A stretch of DNA of 39,907 nucleotides from Paraburkholderia tuberum STM678 (lineage in GTDB: Bacteria > Pseudomonadota > Gammaproteobacteria > Burkholderiales > Burkholderiaceae): positions 1-39,907 of the forward strand of contig NZ_CADFGP010000060.1 in assembly GCF_902833905.1 (NCBI RefSeq), written 5' to 3'. The notes beneath the pieces are model-generated. The model had not been told where the DNA came from, did no database searches, and saw nothing but the letters and a program-made list of their open reading frames with translations. The translations under genes and the position numbers were made by a program. This document shows positions 32,116 to 39,907 of the stretch, piece by piece (position 1 is the stretch's first letter; each line of letters starts with the position of its first letter).

Positions 32116-32925
32116 TCAAGCCGCCGCATGCGCCGCGCCACGCGCCTGACCTGCCACGCTTTGCACCCAGCCGAGGCCGGCATCGGTCGTCGTGCGCGGC
32201 TTGTATTCGCAACCGACGTAGCCGTCGTAGCCGAGCGAGTCGAGCAGCGCGAACAGATACGGATAGTTGATCTCGCCGGTGCCCGGTTCGTGCCGCCCAG
32301 GGTTGTCCGCGAGCTGGATATGCGCGATCTGCGCGAGGTTCTTTTCGATCGTCGCCGCGAGTTCGCCTTCCATCCGCTGCATGTGATAGATGTCGTATTG
32401 CAGGAACAGATTGTCCGAGCCGACCTCGCGAATCACGTCGAGTCCATCGCGCGAACGGTTCAGCGCGAAGCCCGGAATGTCGTACGAGTTGCATGGCTCG
32501 ACGAGCAGCCGGATGCCGGCCTTCTTGAGCTCGCGCGCGGCAAACCGCAGGTTGTCGACGATCGTTGCGCGGGCGGTGTCGGCGTCGACGTTCGCGCCCG
32601 GAATGCCAACGAGGCAGTTCAGTTGCGGCACCTTCAACGCGCTTGCGTATTCGATCGCGCGGCCCACGCCTTCCTGAAACCCGGCGACCCGATCGGGCAG
32701 GCACGCGATGCCGCGTTCGCCGGCTTCCCAGTTGCCGGCCGGCAGGTTGTGCAGCACCAGCTTGAGGCGGTTCTGTTGCAGACGTTCGCTCAATTCGGCG
32801 ATCGAATACGGATAGGGAAACAGAAATTCGACGGCATGAAAGCCGGCGTTGGCCGCCGCCGCGAAACGGTCGAGGAACGGCACTTCGTTGAACAGCATCG
32901 TCAGGTTCGCTGCGAATTTAGGCAT
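32116..32925 (-). CDS. hyi: Hydroxypyruvate isomerase
   Basis: A 269-residue TIM-barrel protein. 'MPKFAANLTMLFNEVPFLDRF' split at the start, 'VEPCNSYDIPGF', 'DIYHMQRMEG', 'HIQLADNPGRHEPGTGEI' and 'GCEYKP' give the metal-binding Glu/Asp/His/Glu set of the Hyi family. It interconverts hydroxypyruvate and tartronate semialdehyde. The ATG at 32925 yields the standard N-terminus. It sits between gcl and glxR, with gaps of 129 and 72 bases, consistent with one operon. Confidence 0.93.
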   Translation of the reverse strand: MPKFAANLTMLFNEVPFLDRFAAAANAGFHAVEFLFPYPYSIAELSERLQQNRLKLVLHNLPAGNWEAGERGIACLPDRVAGFQEGVGRAIEYASALKVPQLNCLVGIPGANVDADTARATIVDNLRFAARELKKAGIRLLVEPCNSYDIPGFALNRSRDGLDVIREVGSDNLFLQYDIYHMQRMEGELAATIEKNLAQIAHIQLADNPGRHEPGTGEINYPYLFALLDSLGYDGYVGCEYKPRTTTDAGLGWVQSVAGQARGAAHAAA

Positions 32926-33054
32926 GGTGCTTTTGTCTCTCAGGTCGGTCAGGGAGTGGCGCGCTGGTCGTGATGAGGCGAGGGCGCGGAGCATGAACTC
33001 GGCCCTCGCGCATCGAGCGCGCTGAATGCTGCGAATACCGCGAAGACGCAACGC

Positions 33055-34830
<1,776 letters not shown>

Positions 34831-34918
34831 GAATGTCTCCTCAAGGTCGGGAATTACGTCGGTTGAGGGACACTGTAGGCCTGCGCCAAAGGTTTGATAA
34901 GATCAGTCCGGGTCGCTT

Positions 34919-34942
34919 ATTCCGAAACAAAAAGTATGGAAT
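34919..34942. promoter_or_regulatory. Inverted repeat between gcl and its divergent LysR gene
   Basis: ATTCC (34919-34923) and GGAAT (34938-34942) form an interrupted palindrome with a 14-base spacer in the 171-base divergent gap. The form fits a LysR-type operator, but short palindromes arise by chance. Confidence 0.35.
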
Positions 34943-35001
34943 GACGTGAAGCCCGGCGCACGGCCGGCATCAGCCCGGCAAGAGACAGGTGGGAGACGAA
35001 C

Positions 35002-35916
35002 ATGGACCGCTTCAAACAGATCGAAACCTTCGTGCGGGTCGCCGATGCGGGCAGTCTCGCGGCGGCGGCGCTGGAGGAAGGGGTGTCGCCGGTGATTCTC
35101 GGGCGGCGCATCGATGCGCTCGAGAAGCGCATCGGCGTGAAGCTGATGTATCGCACGACACGGCGGCTCGTCGTCAGCGAGGACGGCGCCGCGTTTCTCG
35201 AACGCTGCCGCGGGCTTCTCAGCGAATGGGATCAGGCGGAAAACGAACTGAGCGCGGGGCGCCGCGCGGTGAACGGCCATCTGATCGTGTCGGCGCCCGC
35301 CGCGTTCGGGCGTAAGCACGTCGCGCCGCTCGCGCCTGCATTTCTGCGCGACAAACCCGAGTTGCAGATGTCGTTCAATCTGACCGACCGGGTCGTCGAT
35401 CTGGTGCGCGAGGGCTACGATCTGTCGATCCGCATCGGCGGCGCCGTCGATCCGAACTTCGTCGCGGTGAAGCTCGCGTCGAACCGGCGCGTGGTGTGCG
35501 GTACGCCCGACTATTTTCGCCGTCACGGTAAGCCGAAGACGCTCGAGGATCTGCCGGCCCACAACTGTCTCGCGTTCAATCTGCAAGGCGGGCAGAACCG
35601 CGGCTGGTATTTCCGCCGCAACGGCAAGCTCGCGACGGTGCGGGTGGGCGGCTCGCTCGACTGCAACGATGGCGAACTGCTGCATCGCTGGGTTTCGGAG
35701 GGGCTCGGACTCGGCTGGCGTTCGACGTGGGAAATCCAGCGGCAGCTCGCGCGCGGCGAGCTCGAAACCGTGCTCGACGAATATGCGCTGCCCGATTACG
35801 ACATTCTTGCGGTCTATCCGCAGCAGCGCTTCGTGCCGGCGCGCGTGCGCTATTTCATCGACTATCTGAAAGACGTGTACGCGAGCGACGACTACTGGAA
35901 CCGGCCATCGTACTAG
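35002..35916 (+). CDS. LysR-family regulator, divergent from gcl
   Basis: A 304-residue regulator. Residues ~1-60 are the winged helix-turn-helix ('MDRFKQIETFVRVADAGSL', 'VSPVILGRRIDALEKRIGVKLMYRTTRRL'); residues ~90-295 are the effector domain, with 'SAPAAFGRKHVAPLAPAFL' and 'DLSIRIGG' typical of the CrgA/PtxR-like subgroup. Divergent position makes it the likely regulator of gcl-hyi-glxR, though the effector (glyoxylate or another metabolite) is unproven. 'GGTGGGAGACGAAC' precedes the ATG. Confidence 0.88.
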   Translation: MDRFKQIETFVRVADAGSLAAAALEEGVSPVILGRRIDALEKRIGVKLMYRTTRRLVVSEDGAAFLERCRGLLSEWDQAENELSAGRRAVNGHLIVSAPAAFGRKHVAPLAPAFLRDKPELQMSFNLTDRVVDLVREGYDLSIRIGGAVDPNFVAVKLASNRRVVCGTPDYFRRHGKPKTLEDLPAHNCLAFNLQGGQNRGWYFRRNGKLATVRVGGSLDCNDGELLHRWVSEGLGLGWRSTWEIQRQLARGELETVLDEYALPDYDILAVYPQQRFVPARVRYFIDYLKDVYASDDYWNRPSY

Positions 35917-36091
35917 CTGGCGAGCGGGGCGCGCGGGCGATCGCGGTCTTTCTTGCGAATGCTCGCCTGAGTCGGGAATAAACTCGGTCTATGGCCAGTT
36001 CTGCTGTGAAAGACACGTCAGGAACGACACTACGCGGGACGCGCAACAGCGACCCGCACGACGCAGCCGCCATGCCCTTGGAGGGGCCCAC

Positions 36092-36964
36092 GTGGTCCAG
36101 ACCGATTCAGACGCCGATGCCGATGCAGCGAAAAGCCGCCGCTTCGAGCAACTGGCGATGCCGCATCTCGACGCCGCGTACAACCTCGCGCGCTGGCTGT
36201 GCGGCAATCCGAACGATGCCGAGGACGTCGTGCAGGAAGCATTCATGCGCGCGTTCCGCTTCTTCGATACGTTTCGCGGCGACTCTGCGCGGCCGTGGCT
36301 GCTCGCGATCGTGCGCCGCACCTGGTACACGGAATGGCGCCGTCGCGCGCCGTCGCACGACAGGCTCGAATTCGACGAAACGATGGACGACGCGACCCTC
36401 GACGGCTGGAGCGCGGGCGGCGACGATCCCCAGACGCTGCTGATCCGCGACGAGGATGCACGCCAGGTACACGACGCGTTGGCGCGTTTGCCGGTCGAGT
36501 ATCGCGAGGTGCTGATCTTGCGCGAGCTCGAGGAGATGGGATATCGGGACATCGCGGTGGTGGCCGATGTGCCGATCGGTACGGTGATGTCGCGGCTCGC
36601 GCGTGGGCGGCGCAAGCTGGCGGAGGTATTGATGGCGCAGCAGCGAGGCGGGGGGGAGTCGGTTGGCGGGGGGCGCAAAGGCGGGCAGGGTGACCGGCGC
36701 GGGTCGACGCAAGCGCCGCTGGAGCAGGGGGCGCAGTCCGGGCGAGTCGTGCAGTCGGCGGCAGTCGCGCCCTCGGTGTCGTCCACGCCCTGCGCGCCGT
36801 CCGACCGGCCACCGCGAAGTTCCGGCGACGGCCGCGCGGCATCATCGGCGGTCGTGCCCGCCACCGCAACAGTGACGCAACTCCGGGCGTTTGCCGACGG
36901 CCGGCCCCTCAACATTCCCGGCGCTGCCGCCGACCCCGCTCAGGAGACGCCGGATGGACTGTAA
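36092..36964 (+). CDS. ECF sigma factor with long C-terminal extension
   Basis: A 290-residue RpoE-type sigma factor with a GTG start and GGAGGGG nine bases upstream. Region 2 spans residues ~27-86 ('NLARWLCGNPNDAEDVVQEAF', 'RPWLLAIVRRTWYTEWRRR'), region 4 residues ~129-180 ('LPVEYREVLILRELEEMGYRDIA', 'IGTVMSRLARGRRKL'). ECF sigmas are usually ~170-200 residues; here ~105 extra residues of Gly/Ser/Pro/Arg-rich low-complexity sequence follow region 4. The anti-sigma gene begins inside its last codons. The stress signal is unknown. Confidence 0.88.
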   Translation: MVQTDSDADADAAKSRRFEQLAMPHLDAAYNLARWLCGNPNDAEDVVQEAFMRAFRFFDTFRGDSARPWLLAIVRRTWYTEWRRRAPSHDRLEFDETMDDATLDGWSAGGDDPQTLLIRDEDARQVHDALARLPVEYREVLILRELEEMGYRDIAVVADVPIGTVMSRLARGRRKLAEVLMAQQRGGGESVGGGRKGGQGDRRGSTQAPLEQGAQSGRVVQSAAVAPSVSSTPCAPSDRPPRSSGDGRAASSAVVPATATVTQLRAFADGRPLNIPGAAADPAQETPDGL

Positions 36965-37976
36965 CGAAGCTCGGCCGCTCCTCGAGGCGAATGCCGATCA
37001 CGAACTGCCGGCACCCGATGCGCGCCGGGTCCAGCAGCATATCGAGAGCTGCGACGACTGCCGGCGCGCGAGCGACAACCTGCGCGCGCTGAGCGGCGCG
37101 CTGCGCGCGGCGCCGTATCATCGGGCGCCGCAGTCGTTGCGGGCGCGGATCGTGGCGGGCTTGCCCGGCGCGGTCGAGGGAGGAACTGCGGGGTTGGCCA
37201 CGACGGCGGCGCCTGAAGATGCGGAGGAGGAGTCTACCGGCAGCGCTAGCGCCGGAATGACCGACATGGCGACGTACGAACCTCAGCGTCAGCGTCGTTG
37301 GGCGCGGCGGCCCGCGTGGCTCTACCGGTGGCTCAGTGGCTTCAGCGGTCCGGGTCGCTCGGGCGATTCACGCGGCCGGCTAATCGGCGTCAACGGACCG
37401 CATGCCGCCGGCGGCGCCAACCGCGTGGTCGCGCGCGGCGGTCTCGCGGTGCTCGTGATCGCGCTGTGTGTGGCCACCGCTGTCCTGACGCTGACGCTGA
37501 CGCTGCGCCGTCCCGCCGAATTCACGCCATTCACCGACGAACTCATCGAAAGCCATGTGCGCGCGCAGGTTTCCGGCCGCGACATCGACGTAATTTCGAC
37601 CGACCGTCACACGGTCAAGCCATGGTTCAACGGTCGGCTCGACTATTCGCCGCCGGTCGAGGACCTCGCGGCGGCCGGCTTCGCGCTGGAGGGGGGCCGG
37701 CTCGACTACCTCGCGCACCAGCGGGTCGCGGTGCTCGTGTACCGCTACGGCAAGCACGTGATCGACGTGTATGTGTTTCCGCAGTCCACGACGCGTGGCA
37801 TTGACGGCGCGGCGCCGGCATCGCTCGCCCACGACGGCTATTCGATCGCGCACTGGGACGCGGCGGGCATGACCTGGTGGGCGATCTCGGACGCCGCACC
37901 CGATGCGCTCAAGGGACTCGAAGCGGCGCTCAGAGCGCGTTTGCAGAGCGGCAGCCAGCGCACGGAAGCGGGTTGA
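36954..37976 (+). CDS. Membrane-bound zinc-finger anti-sigma factor
   Basis: A 340-residue protein. Residues 1-50 form a ZAS/zf-HC2 domain: Cys3 and the H-x3-C-x2-C motif His29, Cys33, Cys36 ('HIESCDDC'). Residues ~163-184 (GLAVLVIALCVATAVLTLTLTL) form one transmembrane helix, and the C-terminal ~155 residues are an extracytoplasmic sensor-like domain. Its start overlaps the sigma gene by 11 bases and has GGAGA upstream. It should hold the sigma factor inactive at the membrane until a signal releases it, by redox/zinc loss or proteolysis. Confidence 0.88.
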   Translation: MDCNEARPLLEANADHELPAPDARRVQQHIESCDDCRRASDNLRALSGALRAAPYHRAPQSLRARIVAGLPGAVEGGTAGLATTAAPEDAEEESTGSASAGMTDMATYEPQRQRRWARRPAWLYRWLSGFSGPGRSGDSRGRLIGVNGPHAAGGANRVVARGGLAVLVIALCVATAVLTLTLTLRRPAEFTPFTDELIESHVRAQVSGRDIDVISTDRHTVKPWFNGRLDYSPPVEDLAAAGFALEGGRLDYLAHQRVAVLVYRYGKHVIDVYVFPQSTTRGIDGAAPASLAHDGYSIAHWDAAGMTWWAISDAAPDALKGLEAALRARLQSGSQRTEAG

Positions 37977-38035
37977 GGGGCAAGGACGGCCCGACTTCCG
38001 CGACCCCCACCCTAAGGTCTTGAAAACACATCCGA

Positions 38036-38057
38036 TTCCGCCGCCGAATCGGCGGAA
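38036..38057 (+). terminator. Hairpin between anti-sigma gene and rpsF operon
   Basis: A perfect 8-bp inverted repeat (TTCCGCCG / CGGCGGAA) with a 6-base loop is followed by TTCCTT, a weak T-run. It may end the sigma/anti-sigma transcript; a regulatory role at the adjoining rpsF promoter is possible. Confidence 0.4.
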
Positions 38058-38061
38058 TTCC

Positions 38062-38090
38062 TTGCAACCCGTCCCCATTCGGGTTAGACT
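38062..38090 (+). promoter_or_regulatory. Predicted promoter of the rpsF operon
   Basis: TTGCAA (38062-38067), a 17-base spacer and TAGACT (38085-38090) match the sigma-70 consensus at four of six bases each, about 77 bases upstream of rpsF. It would start the ribosomal protein mRNA with a leader that could be used for autoregulation by bS6:bS18. Confidence 0.55.
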
Positions 38091-38166
38091 CTTGGGCTTC
38101 TCACTTGCCGCACCGGTTCCGACGCCCGGGCGGCTTCTATCCAAAAGTCAGCACAAGGAGTGTGTA

Positions 38167-38541
38167 ATGCGTCATTACGAAATCGTCTTTATCGTGCATC
38201 CCGATCAAAGCGAGCAGGTGCCCGCCATGATCGAGCGTTACAAGGGCACGATCACGTCGCACGGTGGTCAGATCCACCGCGTCGAAGACTGGGGCCGTCG
38301 CCAACTGGCCTACATGATCGAGAAACTCGCGAAGGCTCACTACGTCTGCATGAACATCGAGTGCGACCAGACCACGCTCGACGAGCTGGAACACGCATTC
38401 AAGTTCAACGACGCCGTTCTGCGTCACCTCATCGTCAAGATGAAGAAGGCCGAAACCGGCCCGTCGCCGATGATGAAGGAAGTGCAGCGCGAAGAAGCCA
38501 AGAAGTCGGCAGCAGCTCAGCCGACCGAAGCGCAGGCTTAA
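38167..38541 (+). CDS. rpsF: 30S ribosomal protein bS6
   Basis: A 124-residue protein; 'MRHYEIVFIVHPDQSEQVPAMI' in two blocks, 'IHRVEDWGRRQLAYMI' and 'FNDAVLRHLIVKMKKAETGPSPM' are diagnostic. AAGGAG lies nine bases before the ATG. First gene of rpsF-priB-rpsR-rplI; bS6 binds bS18 on the 30S platform. The C-terminal ~20 residues (Glu/Lys/Ala-rich) are a normal beta-proteobacterial extension. Confidence 0.98.
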   Translation: MRHYEIVFIVHPDQSEQVPAMIERYKGTITSHGGQIHRVEDWGRRQLAYMIEKLAKAHYVCMNIECDQTTLDELEHAFKFNDAVLRHLIVKMKKAETGPSPMMKEVQREEAKKSAAAQPTEAQA

Positions 38542-38610
38542 GACTCGTTATTTAAGCTGCCAGACACGCAGCGTCGCTCCGCTCACGTACACGAAGACAT
38601 AAACAGGTAC

Positions 38611-38910
38611 ATGAACCGGCTGCAACTTACGGCGAGCGTCGTCGAACGCGAACCGGTGCGGTACACCCCCGCCGGCGTTCCGATTGCAAGCTGCACGTTG
38701 TACCACCGCACGGAAGTCGTCGAGGCGGGCATTGCCCGTCAGGTCGAACTGACCATGCAGGCGGTCGCCGCGGGCGAAGCGAGCGGTAAGCTCGAAAACT
38801 GTCAGATGGGCGTCGAAACGCTCTTCACAGGTTTTCTGGCTAAAAAGCACCGTAACGCGCGAACTCTGGTATTTCACATCACAGCATTGCAGGACATTGG
38901 AAAGGACTAA
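38611..38910 (+). CDS. priB: Primosomal replication protein N (PriB)
   Basis: A 99-residue single-stranded DNA-binding OB-fold protein: 'NRLQLTASVVEREPVRYTPAGVPI' (two blocks), 'VELTMQAVAAGEAS' and 'FLAKKHRNARTLVFHIT'. PriB stabilises PriA at stalled forks and promotes replication restart. Its place between rpsF and rpsR is the standard order in beta- and gamma-proteobacteria. Confidence 0.95.
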   Translation: MNRLQLTASVVEREPVRYTPAGVPIASCTLYHRTEVVEAGIARQVELTMQAVAAGEASGKLENCQMGVETLFTGFLAKKHRNARTLVFHITALQDIGKD

Positions 38911-38912
38911 TC

Positions 38913-39188
38913 ATGCCCCGCCCGACTGGTAAGAAATTCGACAAGCGTCGTCAGCAACAGAACCCGCTCTTCAAGCGCAAGAAGTTCTGCCGTTTCACGG
39001 CTGCTGGCGTCGAGTACATCGACTACAAAGACATCGAAACGCTGAAGGACTTCATCGGCGAGAACGGCAAGATCACGCCGGCACGTCTCACGGGTACCAA
39101 GGCGCATTATCAACGCCAGCTGGACACGGCTATCAAGCGCGCACGTTTCCTCGCGCTGGTGCCGTACACCGACCAGCACAAGGCCTAA
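38913..39188 (+). CDS. rpsR: 30S ribosomal protein bS18
   Basis: A 91-residue basic protein with 'FKRKKFCRFTAAGVEYIDYKD' (two blocks), 'LKDFIGENGKITPARLTGTKA' and 'YQRQLDTAIKRARFLALVPY'. It begins two bases after the priB stop, with GGAAAGGA upstream of the ATG. Partner of bS6 on the 30S subunit. Confidence 0.98.
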   Translation: MPRPTGKKFDKRRQQQNPLFKRKKFCRFTAAGVEYIDYKDIETLKDFIGENGKITPARLTGTKAHYQRQLDTAIKRARFLALVPYTDQHKA

Positions 39189-39215
39189 CCCGACGACGCG
39201 ATAAGGAGCATCCGA

Positions 39216-39668
39216 ATGCAAATCATTCTTCTGGAAAAAGTCGTCAATCTGGGTAACCTCGGCGACATCGTGAAGGTCAAGGACGGTTACGCACGTAACT
39301 TCCTGATCCCGAACAAGAAAGCTCGCCGTGCAACGAAGGAAGCCCTCGCTGAATTCGAAGTGCGCCGCGCAGAACTCGAAAAGCACGCCGCTGAAAAGCT
39401 GGCAGCCGCTCAGGCTCAAGGCGAAAAGCTGGCAGGCCAGACCGTTCAGATCAAACAGAAGGCTGGCGTCGACGGCCGTCTGTTCGGCTCGGTGACGAAC
39501 GCTGACATCGCCGAAGCGCTCGGCAAGCAAGGCTTCGCAGTGGAAAAGGCGCAAGTGCGTCTGCCGGAAGGCCCGCTGAAGATGGTTGGCGAGCACCCGG
39601 TTCAGGTTTCGCTGCACACCGACGTTCTCGTCGATGTGACGGTGGCCGTGATCGGCGAGCACGTCTAA
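39216..39668 (+). CDS. rplI: 50S ribosomal protein bL9
   Basis: A 150-residue protein: N-terminal domain 'MQIILLEKVVNLGNLGDIV', 'VKDGYARNFLIPNKKA', long connecting helix (residues ~45-80) and C-terminal RNA-binding domain ending 'VAVIGEHV'. AAGGAG precedes the ATG. Last gene of the operon, followed by a strong terminator. Confidence 0.98.
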   Translation: MQIILLEKVVNLGNLGDIVKVKDGYARNFLIPNKKARRATKEALAEFEVRRAELEKHAAEKLAAAQAQGEKLAGQTVQIKQKAGVDGRLFGSVTNADIAEALGKQGFAVEKAQVRLPEGPLKMVGEHPVQVSLHTDVLVDVTVAVIGEHV

Positions 39669-39720
39669 GCCGACCGCATCTAAGCATCAGGCAGGATCAG
39701 CCAGCGTATTGCTGGTGAAG

Positions 39721-39754
39721 AGCAGGGGCCGGGAAACCGGCCCCTGCTTTTTTT
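39721..39754 (+). terminator. Strong rho-independent terminator of the rpsF-rplI operon
   Basis: A perfect 12-bp stem (AGCAGGGGCCGG / CCGGCCCCTGCT) with a GAAA tetraloop runs into seven T residues. The group II intron begins two bases after the T-run. Confidence 0.97.
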
Positions 39755-39755
39755 G

Positions 39756-39907
39756 GTGCGCCAGGCATGGCGCGTAGCGCCGTGACTGGCGCTGTCCGAC
39801 CCGCTGTGGTGGCGAGCCGGATGACTTGGGGGTGAAAGTCCTCTGCACACCCGGCAAGGGGAAGTGCTAGCTGAACGGCAAGGGTGTCCGTCGTAAGGCG
39901 GAATCTG
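39756..39907 (+). mobile_element. Group II intron, 5' end (probably class C), cut by window edge
   Basis: The sequence starts with GTGCGCC, the conserved 5' end of group II introns (GTGYG). The following blocks match domain I of well-known class C introns: 'GGCATGG' near the start, 'GGGGGTGAAAGTCC' and 'GGCAAGGGTGTCCGTCG' followed by 'GGCGGAATCTG'. Class C introns insert just after intrinsic terminators, and this one begins right behind the rplI terminator, which supports the class. The rest of the ribozyme and any maturase/reverse transcriptase gene lie outside the window. Confidence 0.85.

Overview
The window looks like a high-GC beta-proteobacterial chromosome of the Burkholderiaceae, most likely Paraburkholderia or Burkholderia. 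The basis is family resemblance and gene order: rpsF-priB-rpsR-rplI preceded by an ECF sigma/anti-sigma pair, a gcl-hyi-glxR cluster with a divergent LysR gene, lexA next to sbp-cysT-cysW-cysA-cysB, and NodI/NodJ-type ABC-2 exporter genes. The species cannot be fixed from the sequence alone.

Region 1 (1 to about 12,450) is the end of a prophage plus accessory cargo. It begins inside a tail-type gene. Next comes a regulatory block with two Arc-like ribbon-helix-helix (RHH) proteins on the minus strand, a third small RHH protein on the plus strand and an AntA/KilAC antirepressor, in the same topology as the immI (mnt/arc/ant) module of phage P22. A compact lysis cassette follows (endolysin, LydA-like holin, Rz with Rz1 nested inside it). 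Cargo then takes over: a lower-GC three-gene operon headed by a TIGR04255 protein and flanked by a 46-bp imperfect repeat, a DUF2971-like gene, a Cys-rich small gene divergent from an SRAP (SOS response-associated peptidase) gene with a perfect LexA box between them, a one-helix membrane protein, a decayed second SRAP copy and a trypsin-like protease. No integrase or tRNA attachment site is visible.

Region 2 (about 12,450 to 24,130) is chromosomal. It holds an 8-bp tandem repeat at the 3' end of a Gly/His-rich lipoprotein gene, a frameshifted TPR-sulfotransferase remnant, a small membrane protein, a DUF3820 protein, an aldo/keto reductase, an M20 peptidase divergent from a LysR regulator, a NodIJ-like ABC-2 exporter, a universal stress protein, a DUF2939 protein, an uncharacterised small gene and lexA with two tandem LexA boxes.

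Region 3 (24,430 to 30,870) is the sulfate-uptake operon sbp-cysT-cysW-cysA with its regulator cysB, followed by an asparaginase. Region 4 (31,130 to 35,920) is the glyoxylate/tartronate semialdehyde pathway gcl-hyi-glxR, read leftward from a LysR gene. Region 5 (36,090 to the end) is an ECF sigma factor with an overlapping zinc-binding anti-sigma gene, then rpsF-priB-rpsR-rplI closed by a strong terminator. Immediately after the terminator T-run the sequence becomes the 5' end of a group II intron, probably class C, which the window edge cuts off.

The window links phage and host SOS control: the host lexA gene and the prophage SRAP gene carry the same CTGT-N8-ACAG box. The best candidates for something new are the immI-like module with a duplicated, diverged repressor/operator half, and the TIGR04255 three-gene cassette.
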